Source: Nitrospirota bacterium
GTDB lineage: Bacteria > Nitrospirota > Thermodesulfovibrionia > Thermodesulfovibrionales > Dissulfurispiraceae
Direction of reading: 5' to 3'
DNA: 9,719 nt
Assembly (NCBI GenBank): GCA_016212685.1
Contig: JACREW010000054.1
Coordinates: 1 to 9,719 of the forward strand
The notes under the pieces are model-generated. The model saw nothing but the letters and a program-made list of their open reading frames with translations. It did no database searches and was not told where the DNA came from. The translations under genes were made by a program, and so were the position numbers. Numbering within the stretch: the first letter of the stretch is position 1; each line of letters starts with the position of its first letter. Below, piece after piece: positions 1 through 5,025 of this stretch.

Positions 1-801
1 GAAAAACAGAAGATAACAATTAATGATTTTTTGAAAAAGAAACAGGAGGGGCGGAAGATCACCATGCTCACCGCCTATGATTATCCCTTTGCGAGGATAG
101 TGGATGAGGCAGGGATAGACGCCATTCTCGTCGGAGATTCGCTCGGAATGGTCGTTCAAGGGCTCGAAAATACCCTTCCGGTAACTATGGATGAAATGAT
201 ATATCACGCAAAGATGGTTTCGAGAGCGGCAAAGAGCGCGATGGTTGTAGGCGATATGCCGTATCTTTCATATCAGGTGAGCGTTGAGGATGCGGTAAGG
301 AACGCGGGACGCTTTATTAAAGAAGCGGGCGCGCAGGCGGTGAAGATAGAAGGCGGCAGAGAGACGGCGGAAAAAATAGAGGCGATGACAAAGGCTGAGA
401 TTCCGGTAATGGCTCATATAGGACTTACCCCGCAGGCCATTCACAGGATGGGCGGTTATAAGATTCAAGGCAGGACCGAGAATGCCGCAAAAAGGCTTAT
501 TGAGGACGCAAAGATACTTCAGGAGGCGGGCGCGTTTTCCCTGCTTCTTGAAGCCATACCCGCGAAGCTTGCGGAACAGATAACAAAAAAAATGTCGATC
601 CCGACCATAGGCATCGGCGCGGGCGTCCACTGCGACGGGCAGGTTTTGGTGCTGCACGACGTTATAGGGTTATTCGAAAGGTTTACGCCTAAATTCGTAA
701 AGAGGTATGCCGATCTTAAAAAAGACGCTTTGAAGGCTGTAAAACAGTATAAAGAAGAAATTGAGAAGGGCATATTTCCGGGAAAAGAACATTCGTTTTA
801 G
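1..801 (+). CDS. panB: 3-methyl-2-oxobutanoate hydroxymethyltransferase (PanB), 5' end just outside the window
   Basis: PanB transfers a hydroxymethyl group from methylenetetrahydrofolate to 2-oxoisovalerate, giving ketopantoate, the first committed step to pantothenate and CoA in the cytoplasm. The reading frame is open from base 1 and reads [17 protein letters not shown] before the conserved core. The TTG at 31 is therefore an internal Leu codon and the true start lies only a few codons upstream. Visible family motifs, numbered from the window edge, are [15 protein letters not shown] (Asp about 46) and VGDMPY (Asp about 86), which are the Mg2+ ligands by homology. The catalytic Glu about 185 lies in LLLEAIP, followed by IGIGAG and [10 protein letters not shown]. 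The length agrees with the usual 260-280 aa. The stop is 10 bp before the next start, so the two genes are probably co-transcribed. There is no sign of damage. Confidence 0.96.
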   Translation, partial: EKQKITINDFLKKKQEGRKITMLTAYDYPFARIVDEAGIDAILVGDSLGMVVQGLENTLPVTMDEMIYHAKMVSRAAKSAMVVGDMPYLSYQVSVEDAVRNAGRFIKEAGAQAVKIEGGRETAEKIEAMTKAEIPVMAHIGLTPQAIHRMGGYKIQGRTENAAKRLIEDAKILQEAGAFSLLLEAIPAKLAEQITKKMSIPTIGIGAGVHCDGQVLVLHDVIGLFERFTPKFVKRYADLKKDALKAVKQYKEEIEKGIFPGKEHSF

Positions 802-811
802 AGGAGGATAG

Positions 812-1237
812 ATGTCAAAGAAATTGGTTCTGGTATGCGTGAAAAAAGATTTGGTGCATCCCATCGGCTGGGCGTTAAGGGAATTTGAAAGCAGTGTAAA
901 GGCAAAATATTTCGACACCACAAAGCAGCTTGAAGCGGTTATTGGAGATATAGAAAACTGCTGCACGCTTATTCTCGATTCCGTTATCGGGGATGAATCT
1001 ACCGTTGATTTTGCGAAAGAGATAAAGGGTAAAAATGAGTCTCTTAAAATTCTTCTCATCGCATCTTCCGGGACCGCAAAGGAAGAACTTGTGGAACTCA
1101 TTCAGTCGAAGGTGGTGAGCGGCGTTCTCATGAGGCCGTTTACGGCGGAACAGGTGAGCGATTATATCTATAAGCTCTGCGGCTTCCAGAAGCCGACGGA
1201 AGTGCCGTGGTATATGCAGACCGGATTGAAACCCTAA
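812..1237 (+). CDS. Degenerate CheY-like receiver-domain protein
   Basis: A 141-aa single-domain protein starts at an ATG preceded by AGGAGG (802-807). The pattern of hydrophobic strands alternating with helices resembles a response-regulator receiver. KLVLVCV forms strand 1, LILD with Asp56 sits at the phospho-acceptor position, LLIASS at the Ser/Thr position, and VLMRPFTAEQV at the strand-5 switch. Two canonical features are changed: the acidic pair after strand 1 is absent (KKD), and the invariant Lys before Pro is Arg108. No output domain is present. It may be a pseudo-receiver that works by protein contact rather than phosphotransfer, but no partner kinase is visible. The short gap to panB suggests one transcript. 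The stop codon TAA (1235-1237) is also the first three bases of the 38-bp palindromic repeat unit, so repeat insertion may have set the C-terminus. The family is fairly likely; the function is unknown. Confidence 0.7.
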   Translation: MSKKLVLVCVKKDLVHPIGWALREFESSVKAKYFDTTKQLEAVIGDIENCCTLILDSVIGDESTVDFAKEIKGKNESLKILLIASSGTAKEELVELIQSKVVSGVLMRPFTAEQVSDYIYKLCGFQKPTEVPWYMQTGLKP

Positions 1238-1272
1238 CCCCACCCAGCCTCCCCTTACCTCAAGGGGAGGAG
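1235..1272 (+). repeat. GC-rich palindromic repeat, left copy of a 38-bp direct repeat
   Basis: The core 1248-1270 is a perfect 9-bp stem, CCTCCCCTT and AAGGGGAGG, around the loop ACCTC. It is preceded by TAACCCC-ACCCAG. The whole 38 bp recurs at 1724-1761 with two mismatches (A/T and G/T). The first three bases are the stop codon of the preceding receiver-like gene. There is no T-run after the stem, so it is not a classical terminator. Confidence 0.9.
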
Positions 1273-1276
1273 GTAA

Positions 1277-1318
1277 CCCCCTCAATCTCCCTTAGTTCAG
1301 TTCAAGGGGGAAGAGAGG
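1277..1318. repeat. Degenerate GC-rich palindrome of the same family
   Basis: An imperfect inverted repeat: the left arm begins CCCCCTCAATCTCCCTT, a 10-base loop follows (1294-1303), and the right arm is AAGGGGGAAGAGAGG. The arm composition matches the neighbouring palindromes, but with several mismatches, so it looks like an older, decayed copy. Confidence 0.65.
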
Positions 1319-1339
1319 AATCCACGGTGTGAGGTAATC

Positions 1340-1372
1340 CCCCCTCTTAGGATAAGAGGGGGTTAGGGGGAG
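1340..1372 (-). repeat. GC-rich palindrome abutting the first DUF559 start codon
   Basis: A perfect 10-bp stem, CCCCCTCTTA (1340-1349) and TAAGAGGGGG (1353-1362), encloses the loop GGA. GTTAGGGGGAG follows and ends two bases before the ATG at 1375. The flanking TTAGGGGG is the reverse complement of the CCCCTAA side seen on other copies, so this copy is inverted relative to the one at 1724. Its G-run is the only Shine-Dalgarno-like sequence for the DUF559 gene. Confidence 0.88.
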
Positions 1373-1374
1373 TT

Positions 1375-1770
1375 ATGAAAGCAGTGCGAAACGCTCCGAT
1401 ACTAAAGCAGCGCAGGCAAGACTTGAGATGTAATCAAACCGAAGCTGAAAAGATCTTCTGGACACATGTGCGGAGCAAACAGTTTCTCGGCCTGAAATTT
1501 TTCAGGCAATATAGTGTAGGCCCTTATATTTTGGATTTCTATTGCCCCAAAAAGAAGCTTGCGATAGAACTGGATGGAGGACAGCACGCTCAAGACGACA
1601 ATCGGGAATATGATGTTGCCCGTGCGGAGTATCTTAAAATGCAGGGAATTGAAGTAATGAGGTTCTGGAATAACGAGGTGTTGCAAAATAGCAATGTAGT
1701 TTTAGCAAGTATAGCTGAAAAAATAACCCCTCCCATCCTCCCCTTACCTCAAGGGGAGGAGATAAGGTAA
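1375..1770 (+). CDS. DUF559 endonuclease-domain protein, copy 1 (Vsr/PD-(D/E)XK-like)
   Basis: A 131-aa solitary nuclease-like protein. The family (DUF559) has a restriction-endonuclease-like fold related to very-short-patch repair nucleases, and its biological role is not established. Visible motifs are QTEAEKIFW near the N-terminus, KFFRQYSVGPYILDFYC with Asp54, the E-x-D pair Glu65/Asp67 in AIELDGGQH, and VMRFWNNEVL towards the end. No methylase or other restriction partner is adjacent. The ATG is chosen because GGGGGAG from the upstream palindrome ends two bases before it. From about residue 118 the protein is translated from another palindrome and reads TPPILPLPQGEEIR. The domain itself is complete, and that tail is therefore probably not functional. 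Over the shared core it looks roughly half identical to the second copy on the minus strand. It sits between panB-linked genes and a toxin-antitoxin cluster, which suggests acquired DNA. Confidence 0.88.
   Translation: MKAVRNAPILKQRRQDLRCNQTEAEKIFWTHVRSKQFLGLKFFRQYSVGPYILDFYCPKKKLAIELDGGQHAQDDNREYDVARAEYLKMQGIEVMRFWNNEVLQNSNVVLASIAEKITPPILPLPQGEEIR
1724..1761 (+). repeat. GC-rich palindromic repeat, right copy of the 38-bp direct repeat, inside the DUF559 3' end
   Basis: TAACCCC-TCCCAT is followed by the same 9-bp stem and ACCTC loop as at 1248-1270 (here 1737-1759). It matches 1235-1272 at 36 of 38 positions. It encodes the last residues of the DUF559 protein. Relative to the palindrome at 1340-1372 it is inverted, so the ORF is bracketed by inverted copies. 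Confidence 0.9.
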
Positions 1771-1796
1771 CCCGCTGAAATCTCACTGTCATCTTA

Positions 1797-1805
1797 TGCT
1801 ATAAT
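1797..1805 (+). promoter_or_regulatory. Probable extended -10 promoter of the MazF-type module
   Basis: TGCTATAAT is a perfect extended -10 (TGn plus TATAAT). A -35 is weak; CTGAAA at 1775-1780 would need a long 19-bp spacer, which an extended -10 can tolerate. Transcription would start near 1812, directly before the AGGAGG of the antitoxin gene. This gives the antitoxin-toxin pair its own promoter just downstream of the palindrome at 1724-1761. Confidence 0.6.
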
Positions 1806-1814
1806 CTAATCAAA

Positions 1815-1820
1815 AGGAGG
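1815..1820 (+). promoter_or_regulatory. Ribosome-binding site that bears on the antitoxin start
   Basis: AGGAGG lies 3 bases before the ATG at 1824 and 6 bases before the in-frame ATG at 1827. Spacing favours the second ATG, which would give a 65-aa protein. Confidence 0.7.
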
Positions 1821-1823
1821 CAT

Positions 1824-2024
1824 ATGATGAATGCAGTTAAATATCATTCTGTTGTAAAGGAAAACGGCACAATTGAATTGCCAAAACTCCCATTTCCAAA
1901 GGGAGCAAAAGTTGAGGTTATAATATTTCCAGATGAGGAATTTTCCGGGATGCTGCAGGCGGCAGAAAGCAGCTTGAAATTTTGGGACAATCCAATAGAC
2001 GATGCTATCTGGAACAATGCTTAG
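1824..2024 (+). CDS. AF2212/AbrB-like antitoxin of a MazF-type pair
   Basis: A 66-aa protein (65 aa if the ATG at 1827 is used). The N-terminal half, VVKENGTIELPKLPFPKGAK followed by VEVIIFP, has the Gly-x-Ile-x-Leu-Pro ... Gly-x-x-Val-x-Val pattern of small swapped-hairpin antitoxins (AbrB, AF2212 or DUF2281-like groups). That fold binds operator DNA as a dimer. The acidic, aromatic C-terminal tail (residues about 40-66, ending IDDAIWNNA) would be the part that wraps the toxin. The gene overlaps the toxin start by 8 bp, typical of translational coupling in such pairs. A strong extended -10 and AGGAGG lie immediately upstream. I infer autorepression from family behaviour; no operator palindrome is evident. 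The exact antitoxin family is uncertain, while the antitoxin role is well supported by the partner. Confidence 0.78.
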   Translation: MMNAVKYHSVVKENGTIELPKLPFPKGAKVEVIIFPDEEFSGMLQAAESSLKFWDNPIDDAIWNNA

Positions 2025-2361
2025 GCAGAGGGACATTGTCCTTATCCCTATACCATTCACAGACTTGGCCTCTCAGAAAAAGCGACCTGCCATCATTATT
2101 TCTTCCGACGCATATAATGCGTCTAATGAAGATATCGTAGTAGTTGCCCTTACCTCTAATATTGAACCACGAGAATTTTCAGTTGAGCTGACTAACGATG
2201 ATTTAGAGGCAGGCATATTGAAGGTTACGAGTATGATACGGGTGGATAAAATTTATACCCTTAATAAGTCAATTGTCATAAAAACATTCGGCAAGGCGAA
2301 GCCGTACATTCTTGCAAAGATAAAAGATTCACTTTCAAAGCTTACAGAAGCACATCCCTGA
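2017..2361 (+). CDS. MazF/PemK-family endoribonuclease toxin
   Basis: A 114-aa protein when started at the ATG at 2017, giving MLRQRDIVLIPIPFTDL, the usual N-terminus of this family. An in-frame ATG at 2002 exists but would add five unconserved residues inside the antitoxin gene. MazF toxins are ribosome-independent ribonucleases that cut mRNA at short motifs and arrest growth. Supporting motifs are DIVLIPIPFTDL, KKRPAIIIS with the conserved Arg23, VVVALTSN with Thr46 (the Arg/Thr catalytic pair of the family), and RVDKIYTL in the strand after the substrate loop. The length is normal (about 110-120 aa) and the reading frame is intact, so the toxin may be active. It forms a two-gene unit with the upstream antitoxin. 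After its stop there are 67 bp before the next gene. Confidence 0.9.
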   Translation: MLRQRDIVLIPIPFTDLASQKKRPAIIISSDAYNASNEDIVVVALTSNIEPREFSVELTNDDLEAGILKVTSMIRVDKIYTLNKSIVIKTFGKAKPYILAKIKDSLSKLTEAHP

Positions 2362-2371
2362 CCTCTAAATT

Positions 2372-2377
2372 TATAAT
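2372..2377 (+). promoter_or_regulatory. Possible -10 box upstream of the nucleotidyltransferase gene
   Basis: TATAAT lies in an AT-rich 67-bp gap after the toxin gene. A -35 at 17-bp spacing would be AGCACA, matching only half the consensus, so the call is weak. GGGAGG at 2418-2423 is the ribosome-binding site for the ATG at 2429. Confidence 0.3.
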
Positions 2378-2428
2378 ATTAATATGCTTGAAAGGTAAAA
2401 TAAGAACAGACAGCTTTGGGAGGCAATT

Positions 2429-2779
2429 ATGGCAAGTAAAATAAATATAGAAATACCAAAAGAGCGAATAGCAGAATTCTGCCGAAAGCGCCATATTCGC
2501 AGGCTTTCTTTCTTTGGCTCGGTCATAAGCGAGCATTTTACGCAAGAAAGCGATGTTGATGTGCTTGTTGAATTTGAACAGGGACAGACGGTAGGATTGC
2601 TGCGTCTTGCCGGAATGGAAATTGAGCTTTCGGAGATTTTGGGTCGTAAGGCGGATTTGAGAACTCCTGCTGATTTAAGCCGCTACTTTAGAGATGATGT
2701 GCTTTCTGTTGCAGAGGTTCATTCAGTATGCAGAAGGATAACATTGAGGCAGGTAAATGAAAAAGATAAACGAATCTGA
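2429..2779 (+). CDS. MNT-type minimal nucleotidyltransferase (MntA-like antitoxin, no HEPN partner)
   Basis: A 116-aa protein with the polymerase-beta-type signature G30-S31 ... S-D42-V-D44 (GSx10DxD) in SFFGSVISEHFTQESDVDVL. A third acidic residue, Asp76, is in RKADLRTP. In type VII toxin-antitoxin systems such proteins AMPylate and silence a HEPN ribonuclease encoded next to them. Here no HEPN (DUF86-like) gene is seen on either side: upstream is MazF and downstream a DUF4258/DUF2283 pair. The typical domain ends near DLSRYFRDDVLSVAEV, and about 20 residues follow (to DKRI), reading through the spot where a HEPN gene would normally begin. This could be the scar of a deletion. GGGAGG at 2418-2423 sets the start. 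The gene end overlaps the next gene start (2757) by 23 bp. Confidence 0.85.
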   Translation: MASKINIEIPKERIAEFCRKRHIRRLSFFGSVISEHFTQESDVDVLVEFEQGQTVGLLRLAGMEIELSEILGRKADLRTPADLSRYFRDDVLSVAEVHSVCRRITLRQVNEKDKRI

Positions 2780-3051
2780 CCTTCATCCTCATATAAAGGC
2801 AAGAATGTTTCTAAAGAGGTATTTCTTTGCAGGAAATTCAGGAAACCCTTATGAACGGCAGGGAGGCACAGGACACGAAAGAAGGCACTTCCGGCAAAGT
2901 AATGGTGTTCTCATTTAATGCCTCTTGGGAAGGGAATTTTTTTGAAGAAAAAGAGGTAACAGTGTATTATAAGTATAAGCGTGGCGAATTTGTCTTGCTG
3001 ACTGCTAAAGCGCGGTATGGTAGAGAGTTCGCAAGAAAGGAGGAGCTATGA
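2757..3051 (+). pseudogene. DUF4258-like toxin-type gene interrupted by a one-base frameshift
   Basis: Two overlapping frames form one recognisable protein. From the ATG at 2757 the first frame reads MKKINESDLHPHIKARMFL and then goes out of register. The second frame, from AGA at 2815, reads RGISLQEIQETLMNGREAQ and continues to KARYGREFARKEEL, ending at 3051. The pattern H-x-K-A-R-M ... R-G-I-S-x-x-E-I-x-x-x-L is that of DUF4258-type proteins. Removing one A from the AAA at 2813-2815 restores CTA-AGA-GGT-ATT (LRGIS). The TTG at 2827 could start a 74-aa remnant but would lose the conserved N-terminal helix. The 3' end overlaps the DUF2283 start by four bases (ATGA), the normal arrangement for this pair. 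A sequencing error, a real mutation or +1 recoding are all possible. I favour an indel. The family call is moderately sure. Confidence 0.7.
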
Positions 3052-3257
3052 GAATAGAGATTGACCCTGAAAGGGACCTGTTATACATATACTTTGCAGA
3101 TACGCTTACAAAGGCTGCACAAACTGTTACCGTTACAGAAGGCGTTCATGCGGACTTTGATAGGGACGGAAAACTTATCGGAATCGAAGTTATAGAGGCA
3201 TCCAAAATTATGGGCGAGAAGATAGAATTCAAACTGCCCGAACTTTCTGCCGCATAA
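3048..3257 (+). CDS. DUF2283 family protein, likely antitoxin of the DUF4258-like gene
   Basis: A 69-aa protein matching the DUF2283 pattern: IDPERDLLYIYF at the N-terminus, then EGVHADFDRDGKLIGIEVIE with the Asp-x-Asp-x-x-Gly turn, and ASKIMG after it. Proteins of this family are commonly encoded beside DUF4258 proteins and are regarded as probable antitoxins; no enzymatic activity is known. AAAGGAGG (3036-3043) precedes the ATG at 3048, which overlaps the stop of the upstream gene, so translation is coupled. The frame is intact although the partner is frameshifted, as expected if an antitoxin remains harmless after its toxin decays. The next 68 bp hold a small hairpin (GCTTC/GAAGC at 3265-3279) and the disputed start region of nnr. 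Confidence 0.85.
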   Translation: MRIEIDPERDLLYIYFADTLTKAAQTVTVTEGVHADFDRDGKLIGIEVIEASKIMGEKIEFKLPELSAA

Positions 3258-3325
3258 GAAGAAGGCTTCCCTAATGAAGCATGTGGAGGCAATACCTTGC
3301 AAGAACAGCAGAGAATATTGAAACC

Positions 3326-4993
3326 GTGAAAGTCGTTACATCTCAGGAAATGCGTGAGATCGACAGGATTACTATTGAGGACTACGGCATTCCGTCATTA
3401 GTCCTTATGGAAAGGGCAGGGCTTGCGGTTGCCTCTAAGGTGAAAGAGCTTTATCCAGGCAAGAAGGTGATTGTTCTCTGCGGCGGAGGCAACAACGGCG
3501 GCGACGGCATTGTTGCCGCGCGTGATCTCTACAGCCGGGGTTTTAATGTACATGTTTTGATTTGCGCTAAAAAGAATGAACTCAGCCCCGATTGTAACAA
3601 GCAGTATCAAATCGCGAAAAAGATAGGCATGCCTATAGAGTTTCGCAGCGCCGTTAATGCAAAGGATGTTCACAGCGCGGTAATTATAGATGCAGTATTC
3701 GGAACAGGCCTAAGCCGTCCCGTGAAAGGGAATCTTGCCGGAATCTTTGAGTTTATAAATAATTCGGAGGCTCCTGTCATATCGGTCGATATGCCGTCGG
3801 GCGTTTCTTCGGACACAGGTGAAATATTAGGAGAAGCTGTAAAGGCCAATTACACGGTAACCTTCGGACTTCCTAAACGCGGACATTATCTTTATCCCGG
3901 CGCGGAATATACAGGCAGGCTTTTTATCGAAGATATAGGATTCCCTGAAAGGCTTCTCGCATCCGGCAGTATAAAAGCGAATCTCACATGCAAAGAACAT
4001 ATAGCCGGTTCGATCCTCCCGAGGCCGAAATATTCCCATAAGGGCGATTACGGCCATGTCTTTATAATAGCGGGATCAAAGGGAAAGACCGGAGCGGCAT
4101 TGATGGCTGCAAAGGCGTGTCTCAGAAGCGGCGCAGGACTTGTTACTCTCGGAGTTCCCGAATTGCTGATGGATGTGTTTCAGGGCAGGGTTACGGAGGA
4201 GATGACATTGCCTTTAGCGGATGACGGAAGCGGGATGCTCTCATCGAAGGCAATAGATCAAATTCTTACGTTTGCCGCTCAAAAGGCGGATGTTATTGCA
4301 ATCGGTCCGGGCATCGGGGTTTCAAACAATACGGAAAAGATAATGAACGAGCTTATTCAGAAATCCACAGTCCCGATGGTGATAGATGCGGATGGGATAA
4401 ATTCGATAGCACCCCCCCATCCCCCCCTTGTTAAGGGGGGGCAAAGGGGGGTTATGTCTAAAGGGGCAATAGGTCTTTTAAGAAAGGCAAAGTCGCCTAT
4501 TGTTATCACGCCGCATGCGGGAGAGATGGCGAGGCTTCTCAAGCAGAAGTCAGAAGAGGGGACTGTCCCGGATTTACGGACGGAGCGGAGCGGAGTCGTA
4601 GAATCGGGACTGTCCCCGGCGCAACAAAAGCAAATAGAAAGAGACAGAATTAATACGGCTATCTCCTTTTCAGAAAAAACGAGAACATATCTCGTCTTAA
4701 AAGGAGTTCCAACTATTGTTGCCGGGCCGGATGGCAATGCGTTTATAAACACTACAGGCAATCCAGGCATGGCTACTGCCGGCTCCGGGGATGTCTTAAC
4801 GGGCGTGATAGCGTCTCTATTGGGACAGGGGTTGAATCCGACATACGCTTCCATGTCGGGAGTATATCTTCACGGCCTTGCGGGAGATCTGGCCGCAGAG
4901 CGCATGGGCGAATATTCCATGCTCGCCTCCGATATTATAAACTTCTTGCCGGAGGCATTCATGCAGACGATTGACAGTTCTCTCATTTCGTGA
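3326..4993 (+). CDS. nnr: Bifunctional NAD(P)H-hydrate epimerase / ADP-dependent NAD(P)H-hydrate dehydratase with two inserted palindromes
   Basis: Nnr repairs hydrated NAD(P)H: the N-terminal YjeF-type domain epimerises NAD(P)HX, and the C-terminal ribokinase-like domain dehydrates the S form using ADP. The GTG at 3326 is chosen because it gives the conserved beginning MKVVTSQEMREIDRITIEDY. An in-frame ATG at 3281 would add 15 unconserved residues and lacks a spaced ribosome-binding site, but cannot be excluded. Epimerase motifs include GIPSLVLMERAG and CGGGNNGGDG (52-61). Dehydratase motifs include GHVFIIAGSKGKTGAA, VIDADGIN, ITPHAGEMARLL and GNPGMATAGSGD (478-489) with the catalytic-type Asp489. 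The protein is 555 aa. About 34 of these come from two in-frame palindromes (4411-4452 and 4558-4617), and without them it has an ordinary length near 520 aa. Both insertions lie between core motifs, so activity is probably kept. The receptor gene follows after 32 bp. Confidence 0.94.
   Translation: MKVVTSQEMREIDRITIEDYGIPSLVLMERAGLAVASKVKELYPGKKVIVLCGGGNNGGDGIVAARDLYSRGFNVHVLICAKKNELSPDCNKQYQIAKKIGMPIEFRSAVNAKDVHSAVIIDAVFGTGLSRPVKGNLAGIFEFINNSEAPVISVDMPSGVSSDTGEILGEAVKANYTVTFGLPKRGHYLYPGAEYTGRLFIEDIGFPERLLASGSIKANLTCKEHIAGSILPRPKYSHKGDYGHVFIIAGSKGKTGAALMAAKACLRSGAGLVTLGVPELLMDVFQGRVTEEMTLPLADDGSGMLSSKAIDQILTFAAQKADVIAIGPGIGVSNNTEKIMNELIQKSTVPMVIDADGINSIAPPHPPLVKGGQRGVMSKGAIGLLRKAKSPIVITPHAGEMARLLKQKSEEGTVPDLRTERSGVVESGLSPAQQKQIERDRINTAISFSEKTRTYLVLKGVPTIVAGPDGNAFINTTGNPGMATAGSGDVLTGVIASLLGQGLNPTYASMSGVYLHGLAGDLAAERMGEYSMLASDIINFLPEAFMQTIDSSLIS
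4411..4452 (+). repeat. 42-bp C-rich/G-rich palindrome inserted in frame in nnr
   Basis: Two nested stems: outer ACCCCCC ... GGGGGGT and inner CCCCCCCTT / AAGGGGGGG around the loop GTT. It is exactly 14 codons long and encodes PPHPPLVKGGQRGV between VIDADGINSIA and the next conserved segment. The PPLxKGG peptide also occurs in the tail of the second DUF559 protein (HPPLTPPLKGG), showing the same repeat family read in the same frame. Confidence 0.9.
4558..4617. repeat. 60-bp palindrome with GGGACTGTCCC ends inserted in frame in nnr
   Basis: The ends are GGGGACTGTCCC (4558-4569) and GGGACTGTCCCC (4606-4617), each itself nearly palindromic. The arms pair further inward, GGATTTACGGAC against GTCGTAGAATC, with small bulges around the loop GGAGCGGAGCGGA. 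It is 20 codons long and encodes approximately GTVPDLRTERSGVVESGLSP after GEMARLLKQKS. Its sequence differs from the C-rich/G-rich family, so it is a second, independent element type. Confidence 0.85.
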
Positions 4994-5016
4994 TATTTTA
5001 AAGCACGTGTTAATAT

Positions 5017-5021
5017 GGAGG
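5017..5021 (+). promoter_or_regulatory. Ribosome-binding site deciding the receptor gene start
   Basis: GGAGG ends four bases before the ATG at 5026 but only one base before the in-frame TTG at 5023, so the ATG is the start. Confidence 0.75.
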
Positions 5022-5025
5022 ATTG

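Noticed and set aside
1248..1270. Rho-independent terminator after the receiver-like gene
   Set aside because: The hairpin is strong but there is no T-run after it. The identical sequence recurs inside a coding region at 1737-1759, so it is better described as an interspersed repeat.
1353..1371. G-quadruplex from the G-runs of the repeat
   Set aside because: Only two long G-runs lie close together here, so an intramolecular quadruplex is not well supported and hairpin pairing with the C-rich arm is more likely.
1235..1372. CRISPR array
   Set aside because: The repeats are nested palindromes of differing sequence, without uniform repeat length or unique spacers of constant size, and no cas genes are present.
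1375..1770. DUF559 protein as the Vsr partner of a cytosine methylase restriction system
   Set aside because: No DNA methyltransferase or restriction gene is in the window, and both DUF559 copies are solitary with repeat flanks.
2756..2920. A HEPN toxin gene after the MNT gene
   Set aside because: The frames there read as a DUF4258-like protein split by a frameshift. No R-x4-6-H HEPN motif in a helical protein of the right size was found.
3281..3325. N-terminal extension of Nnr from the ATG at 3281
   Set aside because: The 15 extra residues do not resemble the family and the ATG lacks a properly spaced ribosome-binding site, whereas the GTG at 3326 gives the conserved N-terminus. It stays a possible alternative.
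4357..4854. A 165-codon minus-strand open frame inside nnr
   Set aside because: It is antisense to conserved Nnr motifs. The low stop density comes partly from the palindromic inserts.
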